DNA of 64,000 nucleotides, taken from positions 1-64,000 of the forward strand of contig JAIXOO010000139.1 of the NCBI GenBank assembly GCA_027486765.1. Reading direction: 5' to 3'. Below the pieces are notes generated by a model. The model searched no databases. It saw only the letters and a program-made list of their open reading frames with translations, and was not told where the DNA came from. Positions 8,505 through 17,160 of the stretch are shown one piece after another. This stretch comes from Saprospiraceae bacterium (lineage in GTDB: Bacteria > Bacteroidota > Bacteroidia > Chitinophagales > Saprospiraceae). Each line of letters opens with the position of its first letter. The first letter of the stretch is position 1. A program made the position numbers and the translations under genes.

Positions 8505-8906
8505 ATGGAACAATTTTTAACTGAAGGGGCTTTGTTTGGTGCAATGGGTGTCATTTTTACTCTTTTTATTTATTATGACAATAGGAAATCAATTTCTAAG
8601 TTTAGTACAAAAATTGGATATGCTCTTGCTCTGTATTATTTTATTTGGCTTATTGTAAGGAACTTCTCGTTATTGTACAGCTATGATTTAGTACCAGGCA
8701 CAACGCTAGGTACGGTTAATCCCATTAAGCAGACTAGCACTAGAATTGAGTATGAGTATTACTACAAGGGGAAATTACGCCACTCTAGTATTCTAAACAA
8801 GCAGGGGGTAATTGCAAAGGGGGGGAAGTATTACGTGAGAGTAGTAAATTTTTTCCCCTATTTCAACGAAATAGATTTTTCATTACCTATTACAACGGAA
8901 AAATGA
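8505..8906 (+). CDS. Small membrane protein, unknown
   Basis: A 133-residue protein starting MEQFLTEGALFGAMGVIF, with two predicted transmembrane segments (about 8-25 and 40-60) and a beta-rich soluble tail (YEYYYKGKLRHSSILNK). The base composition is noticeably more AT-rich than that of the adjacent mod genes, which may mean foreign origin. An in-frame GTG two codons upstream is possible; the ATG is preferred. It ends 13 bp from the convergent nuclease gene. No family recognised. Confidence 0.55.
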   Translation: MEQFLTEGALFGAMGVIFTLFIYYDNRKSISKFSTKIGYALALYYFIWLIVRNFSLLYSYDLVPGTTLGTVNPIKQTSTRIEYEYYYKGKLRHSSILNKQGVIAKGGKYYVRVVNFFPYFNEIDFSLPITTEK

Positions 8907-8919
8907 GTATTATCAAAAG

Positions 8920-9792
8920 TCATACAAACCTCGCCTGATAAGCCTCAATAGTAAGTATTGCCTCAGCTTCGGTTTGCCCTTCTGTTTGTAGGTAAGCACG
9001 AAGTATTTCCAAGAGTCTTTCGGGGCTAAGGTCTACCAATAGCGCTATTTTTTCCAAGGAAAACTCCTGGAGTGACCAGAGTTTTTGCACGAACATTTGT
9101 TTCTCCAGTTCGATACCTTCTTCGATACCCTTCAGAAAAAGGCCGTCAGTTTCGATGTCATAGTGAATCGTCATGGCTTCCACTTCGGTTTTTACGATGA
9201 GTTCCATCTTTCTTAAACGTGATAAAATTAGCAATTGTTTTTGAAACTTTTTGATTCGATTGGACTTGCGTAGGATTCGTTTCAGGTTGTACAGTATATC
9301 CCTTACCACTTTTGCGGGGTCATCTTCACCAAAATCACAAAGGATGGCCAGTACTACCTCTTCCGGAATTTCTGAATGAAGGAACTTCTCTTTAGGAATC
9401 TGCTTAAGCACAATCACTTCGTATTCCAAATCAAGCCCACTAAGGGTTAATTGGTTTTGATGGATGTGATTCGGATTGGCTAAAGTGCCGCCATAGATCA
9501 CTATTTGTCGCAATGGCAAGCCTGTAATGTGATGAAAAAGCGCATAATGCAGCAGGTTTCGCTTGCGCAAATCTTCGTCCGTAATGTGAAATTCAATTTG
9601 CAGACCATAGTCCTTTTCTGGGTCGTCGTGTACCACTCGGCGGATATGATCCATTTCTGCTTCCTGAGTAACCTGCATTTTAGCATCAATAGGCGCAAGT
9701 TTTGGCGGTTTGAGCCCCAAAAGTTTATTCAACAAAGGCAATAAGAGGGATTCGATGTTTTCTTTGAATATCCGGTCGTAATTGTTTGCCAT
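8920..9792 (-). CDS. Rpn/YhgA-like PD-(D/E)XK nuclease family protein
   Basis: A 290-residue protein beginning MANNYDRIFKENIESLLLPL, the typical opening of Rpn/transposase-YhgA-like proteins. The PD-(D/E)XK core is suggested by EAEMDHIRRVVHDD (about 45-58) followed by YGLQIEFHITDE, where QxEFH supplies the acidic/Gln motif. The C-terminal third is helical (EEGIELEKQMFVQKLW) and resembles DUF4351-type tails. Rpn proteins are DNA endonucleases linked to recombination and are widely mobile. The AT-rich region upstream should hold its promoter. Whether the active site is intact would need alignment. Confidence 0.75.
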   Translation of the reverse strand: MANNYDRIFKENIESLLLPLLNKLLGLKPPKLAPIDAKMQVTQEAEMDHIRRVVHDDPEKDYGLQIEFHITDEDLRKRNLLHYALFHHITGLPLRQIVIYGGTLANPNHIHQNQLTLSGLDLEYEVIVLKQIPKEKFLHSEIPEEVVLAILCDFGEDDPAKVVRDILYNLKRILRKSNRIKKFQKQLLILSRLRKMELIVKTEVEAMTIHYDIETDGLFLKGIEEGIELEKQMFVQKLWSLQEFSLEKIALLVDLSPERLLEILRAYLQTEGQTEAEAILTIEAYQARFV

Positions 9793-9955
9793 AGGAGCAA
9801 GTTAGACTGTAAAATAAAAAGTTTTAATTATTTTATTAAATGTTTTTTTGTTTATTTTTTGAAATAAACAAATTGATAGACACTTAACTCCCATACCTAC
9901 ATGAAAAATTCAACACATAATGAACACCTTGTAGCGAAAAAAACACCAGACCCTG

Positions 9956-9963
9956 TACCTTTG
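9956..9963 (+). promoter_or_regulatory. Bacteroidota -7 box (TACCTTTG)
   Basis: TACCTTTG matches the TAnnTTTG consensus of the Bacteroidota housekeeping sigma factor. A TTG lies 24 bases upstream (9929-9931) as a possible -33 element. The ATG of the DUF6089 gene follows 47 bases downstream. Confidence 0.6.
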
Positions 9964-10009
9964 CGCCAATTTTTATCGTTCCTAAAGCAAAATTAAGACT
10001 GTGCATACG

Positions 10010-10846
10010 ATGATTCTGAGTGGAAAGCCGTTTTTGCGGATTATTTTTGGTGTTATTTTTAGCTTGTTTCTGGTGACAACGTGGGCCCAAAAAGGCTGGG
10101 AAGCTGGTGTTTGGCTGGGAACAGCCTATTATTTTGGCGACCTGAATACCAGTTACAACCTTGGTGATCCCCGGCCAGCAGGTGGGATCATTGCCCGATA
10201 CAATTTCAACAATCGTGTTTGTTTCAAAATGGGAGGAGGCTACGGCGTCGTCAGCGGTGATGATGCCCGCTCGAATAATCCTTTTGAAAAGGCGCGTAAC
10301 CTCAGTTTTCGCTCGGAAGTTTTTGATGTCAGTGGTCAAGTGGAGATCAACTTTTTGCCTTATGTACATGGCAGCCGATCGGAATTTTTCACCCCTTACC
10401 TCTTTGCAGGTTTTTCAGCCTTTTCCTTCAATCCAACGGCGGATTTGAACGGCACACGTTACAACTTGCGTGAGTTGGGCACCGAAGGGCAATTCAAAGG
10501 CGAAGAATACTACAGCGTGAGTGGCAGTTTTGTCTACGGCGGCGGGTTGAAAATTGACGTGAGCAAAACCTGGAGCCTGAACCTTGAGTTAGGTGCCCGG
10601 GCAGCCTTTACCGATTACATCGATGACGTAAGTACGGTTTATGCGGATAAAAAAGACATCCTGCGCAGCCGGGGCGAAGTAGCGGCTGCACTTGCGGATC
10701 GCTCCATCATGATTCCAGGTGTCGACAGCAGCCAATTGGGCAAAGAAGGCTCACAACGCGGTAACAGCAGCAACAAGGATAATTTGGTGTTTATTCAGAT
10801 TGGGATTGTCCGGTATTTTGGGAATTTGGCTTGTCCGAAGCCGTAG
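10010..10846 (+). CDS. DUF6089-type outer membrane beta-barrel protein
   Basis: A 278-residue exported protein with a signal peptide ending TTWAQ. It contains repeated amphipathic beta strands (WEAGVWLGTAYYFGDLNTSY, RYNFNNRVCFKMGGGYG, YSVSGSFVYGGGLKIDVS). The opening GVWLGTAYYFGDLN is characteristic of the DUF6089 barrels of Bacteroidota (porin-like, PorG-related shape). The frame also allows GTG three codons earlier (10001); the ATG is chosen. It is monocistronic with its own TACCTTTG box. The barrel prediction is good; the substrate or role is unknown. Confidence 0.8.
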   Translation: MILSGKPFLRIIFGVIFSLFLVTTWAQKGWEAGVWLGTAYYFGDLNTSYNLGDPRPAGGIIARYNFNNRVCFKMGGGYGVVSGDDARSNNPFEKARNLSFRSEVFDVSGQVEINFLPYVHGSRSEFFTPYLFAGFSAFSFNPTADLNGTRYNLRELGTEGQFKGEEYYSVSGSFVYGGGLKIDVSKTWSLNLELGARAAFTDYIDDVSTVYADKKDILRSRGEVAAALADRSIMIPGVDSSQLGKEGSQRGNSSNKDNLVFIQIGIVRYFGNLACPKP

Positions 10847-10950
10847 TTAAACATTTCAATCCCTGTTGAAAATCAAACAAGGTTAATTTCTCAACTGAAA
10901 ATAGGCCTCCCAAAACTGCCTCAATGCAGGGAGGTATCTGCGTAAGGTTT

Positions 10951-10988
10951 AAAACAAAAAGGCCTGTCCCGGTAAACCAGAACAGGCC
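10951..10988 (-). terminator. Rho-independent terminator
   Basis: GGCCTGT (10961-10967) pairs with ACAGGCC (10982-10988). Read on the minus strand the hairpin is followed by TTTTTGTTTT, so it ends the transcript of the coiled-coil protein gene at 11076-11801. Confidence 0.75.
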
Positions 10989-11075
10989 GAACGTAAAGTT
11001 CTCTCTTAATACATTGTATGAGGGTAGATGCCAGCCGAAGCTTACATCTGGGTAGAATACAATTTTAGCCGGGGC

Positions 11076-11801
11076 TTAAATGCTACTCATTTTACGCTTC
11101 ACCATTTCGACCATCCGCTGCTGATCCTGTAGCTTCTTTTGTGTATCAACCTGATCCTTCTCATTTTGGGAAATGTTGGATTTGGCTTTTACAATCCGTT
11201 CTTCAGCCTGTTTGATTTCCTGATGGTAGCGGGTATTGGCACTTTTTAAGGTGCGCAATTGGCTTTCCATCTTTTTCAGGTTCTTCTCTTCAGTCATCAA
11301 TTCGAGGCGGGTTTGTTCGCGGCGTACTTCGCGGGCAAAATCTTCCAAGACGCCCCGGGCGGCGCGGTTGCGTTGCAGGTTGGTCGCATTGATGCTCCGT
11401 TGCTGCGAAAACCCGCCTACTTCCATTTCTACATAATTGTTTTCGCGGAAGGAGATTTCAAAATTGACGTCCTTACCCGATTGGCGGCTGGCGTACTCCA
11501 GGTTGGTCTCGCCATATGATTTAATCTGCGCCTGATCGGCCAGGTGCTGCTTGGTTTTGCGGTCGTAACGCACTTTGCTGCGCAGTTGAGTACGCGCAAA
11601 AGAAGACCATACCCGCTTCACCAGTCTTTCATCTACATTGGGCAGATTGACGCGTAAGGTATTGGTTTGGGCAATATCGTAATCTTCGGGGATATCGATT
11701 CCTTTGGGGGTGAAGCTTGGCCGGGTCATCGTATCCTGACCCTGCATGGGGATGAAACTGACAACGGAGCAGATTGCACAAAACAGCGCAATATTTTTCA
11801 T
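11076..11801 (-). CDS. Secreted coiled-coil protein, unknown
   Basis: A 241-residue protein with signal peptide (MKNIALFCAICSVVSFIPMQ, cleavage near GQD). After a short acidic/proline region comes a compact part (LRVNLPNVDERLVKRVWSSF, SKVRYDRKTKQHLADQAQ). Then residues about 140-235 form a long heptad-rich coiled coil (QTRLELMTEEKNLKKMESQ, EIKQAEERIVKAKSNI). No catalytic motif is visible. It is monocistronic and has a clear terminator. It may be a periplasmic structural or scaffold protein, but that is only a guess from composition. Confidence 0.7.
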   Translation of the reverse strand: MKNIALFCAICSVVSFIPMQGQDTMTRPSFTPKGIDIPEDYDIAQTNTLRVNLPNVDERLVKRVWSSFARTQLRSKVRYDRKTKQHLADQAQIKSYGETNLEYASRQSGKDVNFEISFRENNYVEMEVGGFSQQRSINATNLQRNRAARGVLEDFAREVRREQTRLELMTEEKNLKKMESQLRTLKSANTRYHQEIKQAEERIVKAKSNISQNEKDQVDTQKKLQDQQRMVEMVKRKMSSI

Positions 11802-12004
11802 AGCAATGATGGGTTGGATGAAATAATCAATTGTTATTTGATACTTATCTGACGTAAACCCGGGGGTGGGGTCACGAAGAGAAAATGTACATTTGTCCTC
11901 AAAACAGGGACGTACATCCGAAATTCTGCACTACTGCCCCTAAATATACTAATTTTCTAACTGATTTGTATTGACTTGTTCTAAAAGTTCTCATCTAGCA
12001 GCAC

Positions 12005-12922
12005 ATGGATCTAATTCTCGACTTACAAAACGTGGTGAAGACCTACGAAAAAAAGATTGCGGTGAACGACGTCAGTTTTGGCGTGCCCCGCGCCTCCATC
12101 TTTGGCTTGTTGGGCCCCAATGGCGCGGGTAAAACCTCGTTGATCCGCATCATTACCACCATTACCCGGGCGGATAGTGGCAAGGTTTTCCTGGATGGTC
12201 AAGCCCTCAACAGCCGCCATCCCGAGCAGATTGGCTACATGCCCGAAGAACGTGGCCTCTATAAAAAAATGAAAGTGGGCGAACAGCTCACTTACCTCGC
12301 GCGCTTAAAGGGGCTTTCCGCCAGCGACACCAAACTGGCCCTCAAGTACTGGATGGAAAAATTTGAGGTGATGGATTGGTGGGGCAAAAAAATTGAAGAA
12401 CTCTCCAAAGGGATGCAACAAAAAATTCAGTTCATCTCTACCGTTCTCCACAACCCCAAACTGATCATCCTCGACGAACCCTTTACCGGTCTCGACCCAA
12501 TCAACACCAATTTGCTCAAGGATGAAATCGCGGACTTGCGCGCCAAGGGAGTCAGCATCATCTTTTCAACTCACCGCATGGAGCAGGTGGAAGAGATTTG
12601 TGACAATATCGTACTAATCGACCAGGGTCAAAACATCCTCAATGGCCCCGTAAAAACCATCCGCAACAGTTTTAAACAAAACCGTTTCAAGGTTGATTTT
12701 GCTGAAGAATGGAAGGGGACTTTGCCGCCAGGGTTTGAAGTAGTTGACCAACAACCCGACTCACTGGTGGTAGGCTTGGCGGAAGGGGGCAACTCCAGCG
12801 CTTTGCTCCAATACCTCTTGGGGCAAGGGGTACAGATCAGCGCTTTCAACGAGATTATGCCTTCTTTGAATGAAATTTTTATTCAGGCAGTGGAAAAAAA
12901 TCATCCACAGGTTAAAGCTTAA
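12005..12922 (+). CDS. ABC transporter ATP-binding protein (NatA/ABC-2 exporter type)
   Basis: A 305-residue ATPase with Walker A GPNGAGKTS (about 36-44), Q-loop GYMPEERGLYKK, signature LSKGMQQKIQFISTVLH, Walker B LIILDEPFTGLDP and H-loop STHRMEQVEE. The C-terminal 90 residues form the DUF4162-like domain typical of NatA/YhaQ exporters. The permease gene starts 30 bp downstream, forming a two-gene operon. In NatAB systems the pair exports Na+ or small toxic molecules; the substrate here is unknown. Confidence 0.9.
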   Translation: MDLILDLQNVVKTYEKKIAVNDVSFGVPRASIFGLLGPNGAGKTSLIRIITTITRADSGKVFLDGQALNSRHPEQIGYMPEERGLYKKMKVGEQLTYLARLKGLSASDTKLALKYWMEKFEVMDWWGKKIEELSKGMQQKIQFISTVLHNPKLIILDEPFTGLDPINTNLLKDEIADLRAKGVSIIFSTHRMEQVEEICDNIVLIDQGQNILNGPVKTIRNSFKQNRFKVDFAEEWKGTLPPGFEVVDQQPDSLVVGLAEGGNSSALLQYLLGQGVQISAFNEIMPSLNEIFIQAVEKNHPQVKA

Positions 12923-12952
12923 TCCTATTTCGCACTACTCAAATCAACAGTC

Positions 12953-14269
12953 ATGGATAAACTTTTTCTCATCATAAAACGGGAGTACCTCACGCGGGTA
13001 ACCCGCCCTTCTTTCATCATCGCCACCTTGGTTACGCCCTTGGCGTTTGTGGCCTTTTTTGTAGTTGCCAGCCTCATTTTTTCTTACGAAAGTGATGATG
13101 CTAAAAAAATTGCGGTCATCGATGACAGTGGCATTCTCAATGGAGCGCTAAAGGACGAAAAAGGCCTGTACTTCAAATTTGAACAAAAGCCGCTGGCACA
13201 GCTGCGCAAAAATTTCAAAGACAGCGGCTACGATGCCATCCTGGTGTTGCCCAAGATTGACAACTTGTTCAGCAAAGATTACCAGGTGTTCTACTACACG
13301 TCTGGGCAATCGACGCTGGAAACGGAGGATCATATCGAAGATCGGGTCAGTGACGCTCTGCGCGACTACAAAATTGACGCCCTCAAATTGGAGCGTAAAC
13401 AACTGGAAGCCCTCAACACTTCAGTGAATATAGAACCCGAACCCATCGAAGAAGGGGGTAAAGATGCCACGAAACTCACCAGTGCCATTGGTGCGGGGAT
13501 CGGTTTCATCATGGGATTCATCATGTACATGGCCGTATTCATTTATGGCTCCATGGTGATGCGCTCGGTGATGGAAGAAAAAACCAACCGCATTGTAGAA
13601 GTTATGGTTTCTTCGGTGAAACCCTTCCAGATGATGATGGGCAAAATCATCGGAGTAGGTGCTGTGGGGCTTACCCAGGTGCTCATTTGGGCGATCCTGA
13701 TCCCACTGCTGATCACCATAGCTCAGGTGACGATGGGCTTCGATCCCCAACAACAAATGCCGATGGGCCCCGGTGCCCCCGCCATCAATCCCGATGATAC
13801 CCAAGCCATGGTGATGGCGATAATGAGTGAGGTCGGCAATATCCGCTGGAGTTTGATTTTGCCGCTGTTTATTGTCTATTTCCTGGGGGGATATTTCTTG
13901 TATTCTTCGATGTTTGCCGCCGTGGGTTCCGCAGTTGGCGATGACATGGGTGAAGCTCAAACGCTGACGATCCCGATCGTTATTCCAGTGGTACTCGCCA
14001 TCTACATCATGATCAAAGCGGTAGAGACACCTACTTCCAGCTTAGCGGTGTTTGCTTCAATTTTTCCTTTGTTTTCACCCATTGTGATGCCTTCACTTCT
14101 GGCAAGCAACCCTCCAGCCTGGCAAATCATTGTCTCGGTGCTGGTATTGATCGGCACTTCGGTGTTCTTTGTTTGGTTGTCTGGCCGAATTTACCGGGTA
14201 GGCATTTTGCTGTACGGCAAAAAAGGAACCTTTAAAGAATTCGCCAAGTGGATTTTTTACACGGATTAA
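12953..14269 (+). CDS. ABC-2 type transporter permease (NatB/YhaP-like)
   Basis: A 438-residue permease. A first transmembrane helix (about 20-45) is followed by a ~140-residue extracytoplasmic domain, then five C-terminal transmembrane helices including MGFIMYMAVFIYGSMVMRSV and the conserved EEKTNRIVEVMVSSVKPFQM of NatB-type permeases. A Met/Pro-rich loop (DPQQQMPMGPGAPAINPDD) lies between two helices. It forms an operon with the upstream ATPase and is followed by a terminator. Confidence 0.9.
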   Translation: MDKLFLIIKREYLTRVTRPSFIIATLVTPLAFVAFFVVASLIFSYESDDAKKIAVIDDSGILNGALKDEKGLYFKFEQKPLAQLRKNFKDSGYDAILVLPKIDNLFSKDYQVFYYTSGQSTLETEDHIEDRVSDALRDYKIDALKLERKQLEALNTSVNIEPEPIEEGGKDATKLTSAIGAGIGFIMGFIMYMAVFIYGSMVMRSVMEEKTNRIVEVMVSSVKPFQMMMGKIIGVGAVGLTQVLIWAILIPLLITIAQVTMGFDPQQQMPMGPGAPAINPDDTQAMVMAIMSEVGNIRWSLILPLFIVYFLGGYFLYSSMFAAVGSAVGDDMGEAQTLTIPIVIPVVLAIYIMIKAVETPTSSLAVFASIFPLFSPIVMPSLLASNPPAWQIIVSVLVLIGTSVFFVWLSGRIYRVGILLYGKKGTFKEFAKWIFYTD

Positions 14270-14291
14270 ACGCAAGGAATTAAAGATAGCC

Positions 14292-14389
14292 GAGCCAACC
14301 ATGGCTCTTTCAGGCTAAAGATTTGGCCAGTTCAAAAGCATTGGTGATCTTCCCTTGGGAGACCCGGTTTTTGAGCTGGCCATTTTTTT
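14292..14389 (+). terminator. Terminator region after the ABC exporter operon
   Basis: A small hairpin GAGCCA-acca-TGGCTC (14292-14307) is followed by a stronger one, GGCCAGTTCAAAA (14325-14337) pairing with TTTTTGAGCTGGCC (14368-14381), then T7 at 14383-14389. It ends transcription from the plus-strand ABC genes and insulates the BlaI operator region. Confidence 0.75.
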
Positions 14390-14451
14390 GAGCAAAAAGC
14401 GGCGGAATTGTATGCAACCTTTCTGAAGGCTTCCCTGTCTTTTACAATAAC

Positions 14452-14524
14452 TACGAAATTCTTCGTAAGAAAAATTTGCAATTACGAAAAGCTTCGTATA
14501 TATTTGTCTACGAAATTCTTCGTA
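14452..14524. promoter_or_regulatory. Three BlaI-type operator palindromes
   Basis: Three 16-bp sites: TACGAAATTCTTCGTA (14452-14467), TACGAAAAGCTTCGTA (14483-14498) and TACGAAATTCTTCGTA (14509-14524), with start-to-start spacings of 31 and 26 bp. All have TACGAA/TTCGTA half-sites. The last ends 12 bp before the ATG of the BlaI-family gene, which fits autorepression. Confidence 0.88.
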
Positions 14525-14536
14525 ACCACAAGGAAG

Positions 14537-14938
14537 ATGAGAACCAACGAGATACCACAACCCACGGAAGCCGAACTGGAAATCCTCACTGTACTCTGGG
14601 AACAAGGCCCAGTAACGGTACGTGAGGTCAACGACAAGCTCAATGAGCGACGCACCGATCCCAAAGAAATAGGGTACACCACGACCTTGAAGCTGCTGCA
14701 AATCATGTTTGAAAAAGAGCTGGTTGCCCGCAATGCCGATGCGCGTACCCACATCTACAGCGCCGCAATAGCACAAACCGATGTGCAACGCAACATGCTT
14801 CAACGCCTGGTCGATACCGCCTTCCAAGGCTCAGCCATGCAAATGGTCATGCAGGCCCTGGGGGATCATGATGCTTCGACAGAGGAATTGCAAGAAATAA
14901 AGGCATTGATTGAAAAAGTTGAGAAGTTGAGAAGTTGA
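14537..14938 (+). CDS. BlaI/MecI/CopY-family transcriptional repressor
   Basis: A 133-residue winged-helix repressor. The DNA-binding part (about 8-75) contains PTEAELEILTVLWEQGPVTV and GYTTTLKLLQIMFEKEL, where the recognition helix lies. The C-terminal dimerisation part runs QRNMLQRLVDTAFQGS to the end. The start is the ATG after aggaag; the longer upstream frame runs through the operators and is rejected. The gene precedes an M56 metalloprotease, the standard BlaI-BlaR1 pair. The last residues (KVEKLRS) and the stop are encoded by the left arm of a palindromic repeat, so the natural C-terminus has probably been replaced. Confidence 0.92.
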   Translation: MRTNEIPQPTEAELEILTVLWEQGPVTVREVNDKLNERRTDPKEIGYTTTLKLLQIMFEKELVARNADARTHIYSAAIAQTDVQRNMLQRLVDTAFQGSAMQMVMQALGDHDASTEELQEIKALIEKVEKLRS

Positions 14939-15046
14939 GGAGTTTGGCTACCGCGAGCGACTTAGACAAGGACATTGTCAATCTAATTCGCAGTAGCCTC
15001 AACTTCTTAACTTCTCAACTCCTCAGCTTCTCAACTCCTCAACCCT
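14918..15046. repeat. Intergenic palindromic element, GTTGAG arms, copy 3 (inverted core)
   Basis: Left arm GTTGAGAAGTTGAGAAGTTG, right arm CTTCTCAACTCCTCAACC. The core begins GGCTACCGCGAGCGACTTAG, which is the reverse complement of the core of copy 2, so elements occur in both orientations. It overlaps the last codons of the BlaI gene and ends at the ATG of the M56 gene. Confidence 0.85.
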
Positions 15047-17083
15047 ATGGAAAGCACCTACACAGATGCACTCATCTACGCTACAGGTTGGACAGTAGTT
15101 CACTCCTTGTGGCAGGCATTAACGATTGCTTTGATCTTGTCCCTTGTGTTGATCAGTACGCCACGTCGATTGGCCCGTTGGCGGTATAGCTGCGCCGGGA
15201 TTGCACTCTTGTTGGTGTTGCTGTCGGGAGGTGCCACCTTTTACCGCTATTTCCACCAGGCGATGCAGCAAGTAGACTCAAGTTTGATCAGCCTGGCTCA
15301 ATTCAGTGAACCCTCAGGAATTCCTACCGCCGAAAGCTTATGGCAGTACTGGCAAGGTCGCTTCACCGATTATTTCAACCAACATTTGCCCCTCATTGTC
15401 ACAGTGTGGCTCTGTGGTTTGACCTTCTTTATGCTGCGCATGCTGGGCGGTCTGGCTTACATCCGGCAATTGCGCCACCAAGGTATTCGGCCAGTACAGG
15501 AAGAGTGGGAAGAAATGTTGCGAGAATTGGCGCAGAAACTCAAGATTCAGCGGCCGGTGGCCATTTTAGAATCACTGCGCATTCAGTCCCCTGTGGTGAT
15601 TGGGCATTTCAAACCTTTGATTTTAATGCCCGTAGGGCTGCTGGCGGGCTTGAGCATCGATCAGGTCGAGGCCATTCTGGCACATGAGTTGGCGCATGTA
15701 TACCGCCGTGACTATTTGTTGAACCTTTTGCAAACCCTAATAGAAGCCTTATTCTATTTCAATCCTGGGGTATGGTGGATCTCCAGTTGCATTCGCATCG
15801 AGCGAGAGCATTGTTGTGATGACATTGCGGTAGCGCTTTGCCAAAACAACCTGGAATACGCCAAAGCCCTGGTCAGTATCAAAGAAATGAAACAGGGCTT
15901 CACGCCCCAGTTGGCCATGGCCGCCCGGAGCAAAAAGAAATTGTTGCTCACCCGCATTCAACGCATTTTACAACAACCCGTAAATACGTCCGACATGAGT
16001 GAAAAAATAATGGTTACAGGTATGCTAGCCTTTATGCTGGTATGTATGAACCTCAAAGCTGAACGCAAAGTACCTGAGCCCAACCGGGAAAGAACCGCCA
16101 TTTCGGTAAGTTCGGCTTCCCTAGCCCCACCGGTGGCAAAAACACCGGCCGATACTTTGCCAGAGGGCAAAATCACCATCCGCACCAATCGCGATGGCAA
16201 AAGGATCGAGGCCAAAATTTTGGACCAAAAAATCCAGGAATTGATCGTTGATGGCAAAACGGTACCCGCTGCTGAGTACAACAGCTATGAGGAAACCCTC
16301 AATGAGATCATTGCTTCGGTACCACCTCCTCCACCACCGCCATCTTTCCCCAAAATGCCACCACCAGGCATACCTGGGGATGTGCCTCCACCGCACATTC
16401 CTGCACCACCTAAAGTTCCTATGCCTCCCAAAGGGGATGGCTACTACTATTACCACAACGGTGATGACCACATCATCATTGAAGGGCAGAAAAAAGGGTT
16501 TGGCTACCAGTTTAAAATGAAACCTGAATTTAAATTTGACTGGAATGATGGCCCAGTCGGCTTTGATCGCTCGATTGTGATCGATGGAATGGACTCTACC
16601 GAGGTGGCTTTTTTTAGACCCAATTTTAATTTCCGTGGCTTTGAATCAGTTAATATGTATTTGGATTCAATGAAGCTCAGGATGATGGACACCGTACGGA
16701 TGCACAAGTTGAAGCACAAACTGGGCAATATACACATCCAATTGGACGAGTTGAAGCACAAGTTAGGCGACAGACAGTTTCATTTTGAAGGGCCAAAATT
16801 TAACATGGAGCCTGGCGACTTCCGCTATGATTTAAAAATGCAGCTTCCTTTTATGCCCAAGAAGGCTTGGGGGGGTAGCACGAGAGAACGCATTGAGTCA
16901 ACTCTGATCAGAGATGAATTGATCAAATCGGGTAGCCGTTATTCCTTTGAACTAACGGACAAGTACCTCAAAATCGACGGCAATAAAATGCCGGAGGCCT
17001 TGTTTGAAAAATACCGAAAAATCTACGAGGAAAGTACAGGCATAAAATTGGAAGGCGAGAGCAAAATTCTGCTCAGCAATTAA
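15047..17083 (+). CDS. M56 family metallopeptidase, BlaR1/MecR1-like
   Basis: A 678-residue membrane protease. The N-terminal part has transmembrane helices at about 20-38, 48-65 and 113-133. The zinc site is HELAH (213-217), with the downstream EREHCCDD motif (252-259) supplying another ligand. A fourth hydrophobic segment is near 330. The C-terminal half is not a penicillin-binding sensor. It has a proline-rich stretch (VPPPPPPPSFPKMPPP, about 425-440), a Tyr/His-rich YYYYHNGDDH, and charged beta/helical sequence with a duplicated LKHKLG motif. In known systems the protease cleaves BlaI to relieve repression. The sensed signal here is unknown and need not be a beta-lactam. Confidence 0.9.
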   Translation: MESTYTDALIYATGWTVVHSLWQALTIALILSLVLISTPRRLARWRYSCAGIALLLVLLSGGATFYRYFHQAMQQVDSSLISLAQFSEPSGIPTAESLWQYWQGRFTDYFNQHLPLIVTVWLCGLTFFMLRMLGGLAYIRQLRHQGIRPVQEEWEEMLRELAQKLKIQRPVAILESLRIQSPVVIGHFKPLILMPVGLLAGLSIDQVEAILAHELAHVYRRDYLLNLLQTLIEALFYFNPGVWWISSCIRIEREHCCDDIAVALCQNNLEYAKALVSIKEMKQGFTPQLAMAARSKKKLLLTRIQRILQQPVNTSDMSEKIMVTGMLAFMLVCMNLKAERKVPEPNRERTAISVSSASLAPPVAKTPADTLPEGKITIRTNRDGKRIEAKILDQKIQELIVDGKTVPAAEYNSYEETLNEIIASVPPPPPPPSFPKMPPPGIPGDVPPPHIPAPPKVPMPPKGDGYYYYHNGDDHIIIEGQKKGFGYQFKMKPEFKFDWNDGPVGFDRSIVIDGMDSTEVAFFRPNFNFRGFESVNMYLDSMKLRMMDTVRMHKLKHKLGNIHIQLDELKHKLGDRQFHFEGPKFNMEPGDFRYDLKMQLPFMPKKAWGGSTRERIESTLIRDELIKSGSRYSFELTDKYLKIDGNKMPEALFEKYRKIYEESTGIKLEGESKILLSN

Positions 17084-17160
17084 AGATGCAAAAGCTAGAA
17101 AATTCTGTAAAGGCTTGTAAGTATTAAAAACTGCGTGCAAGCCTTATTTTTTTCCACTAC

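Noticed and set aside
13421-13960. His-rich antisense frame in the ABC permease gene
   Set aside because: Produced by reverse reading of Met/Val/Ile codons; the permease frame is well supported.
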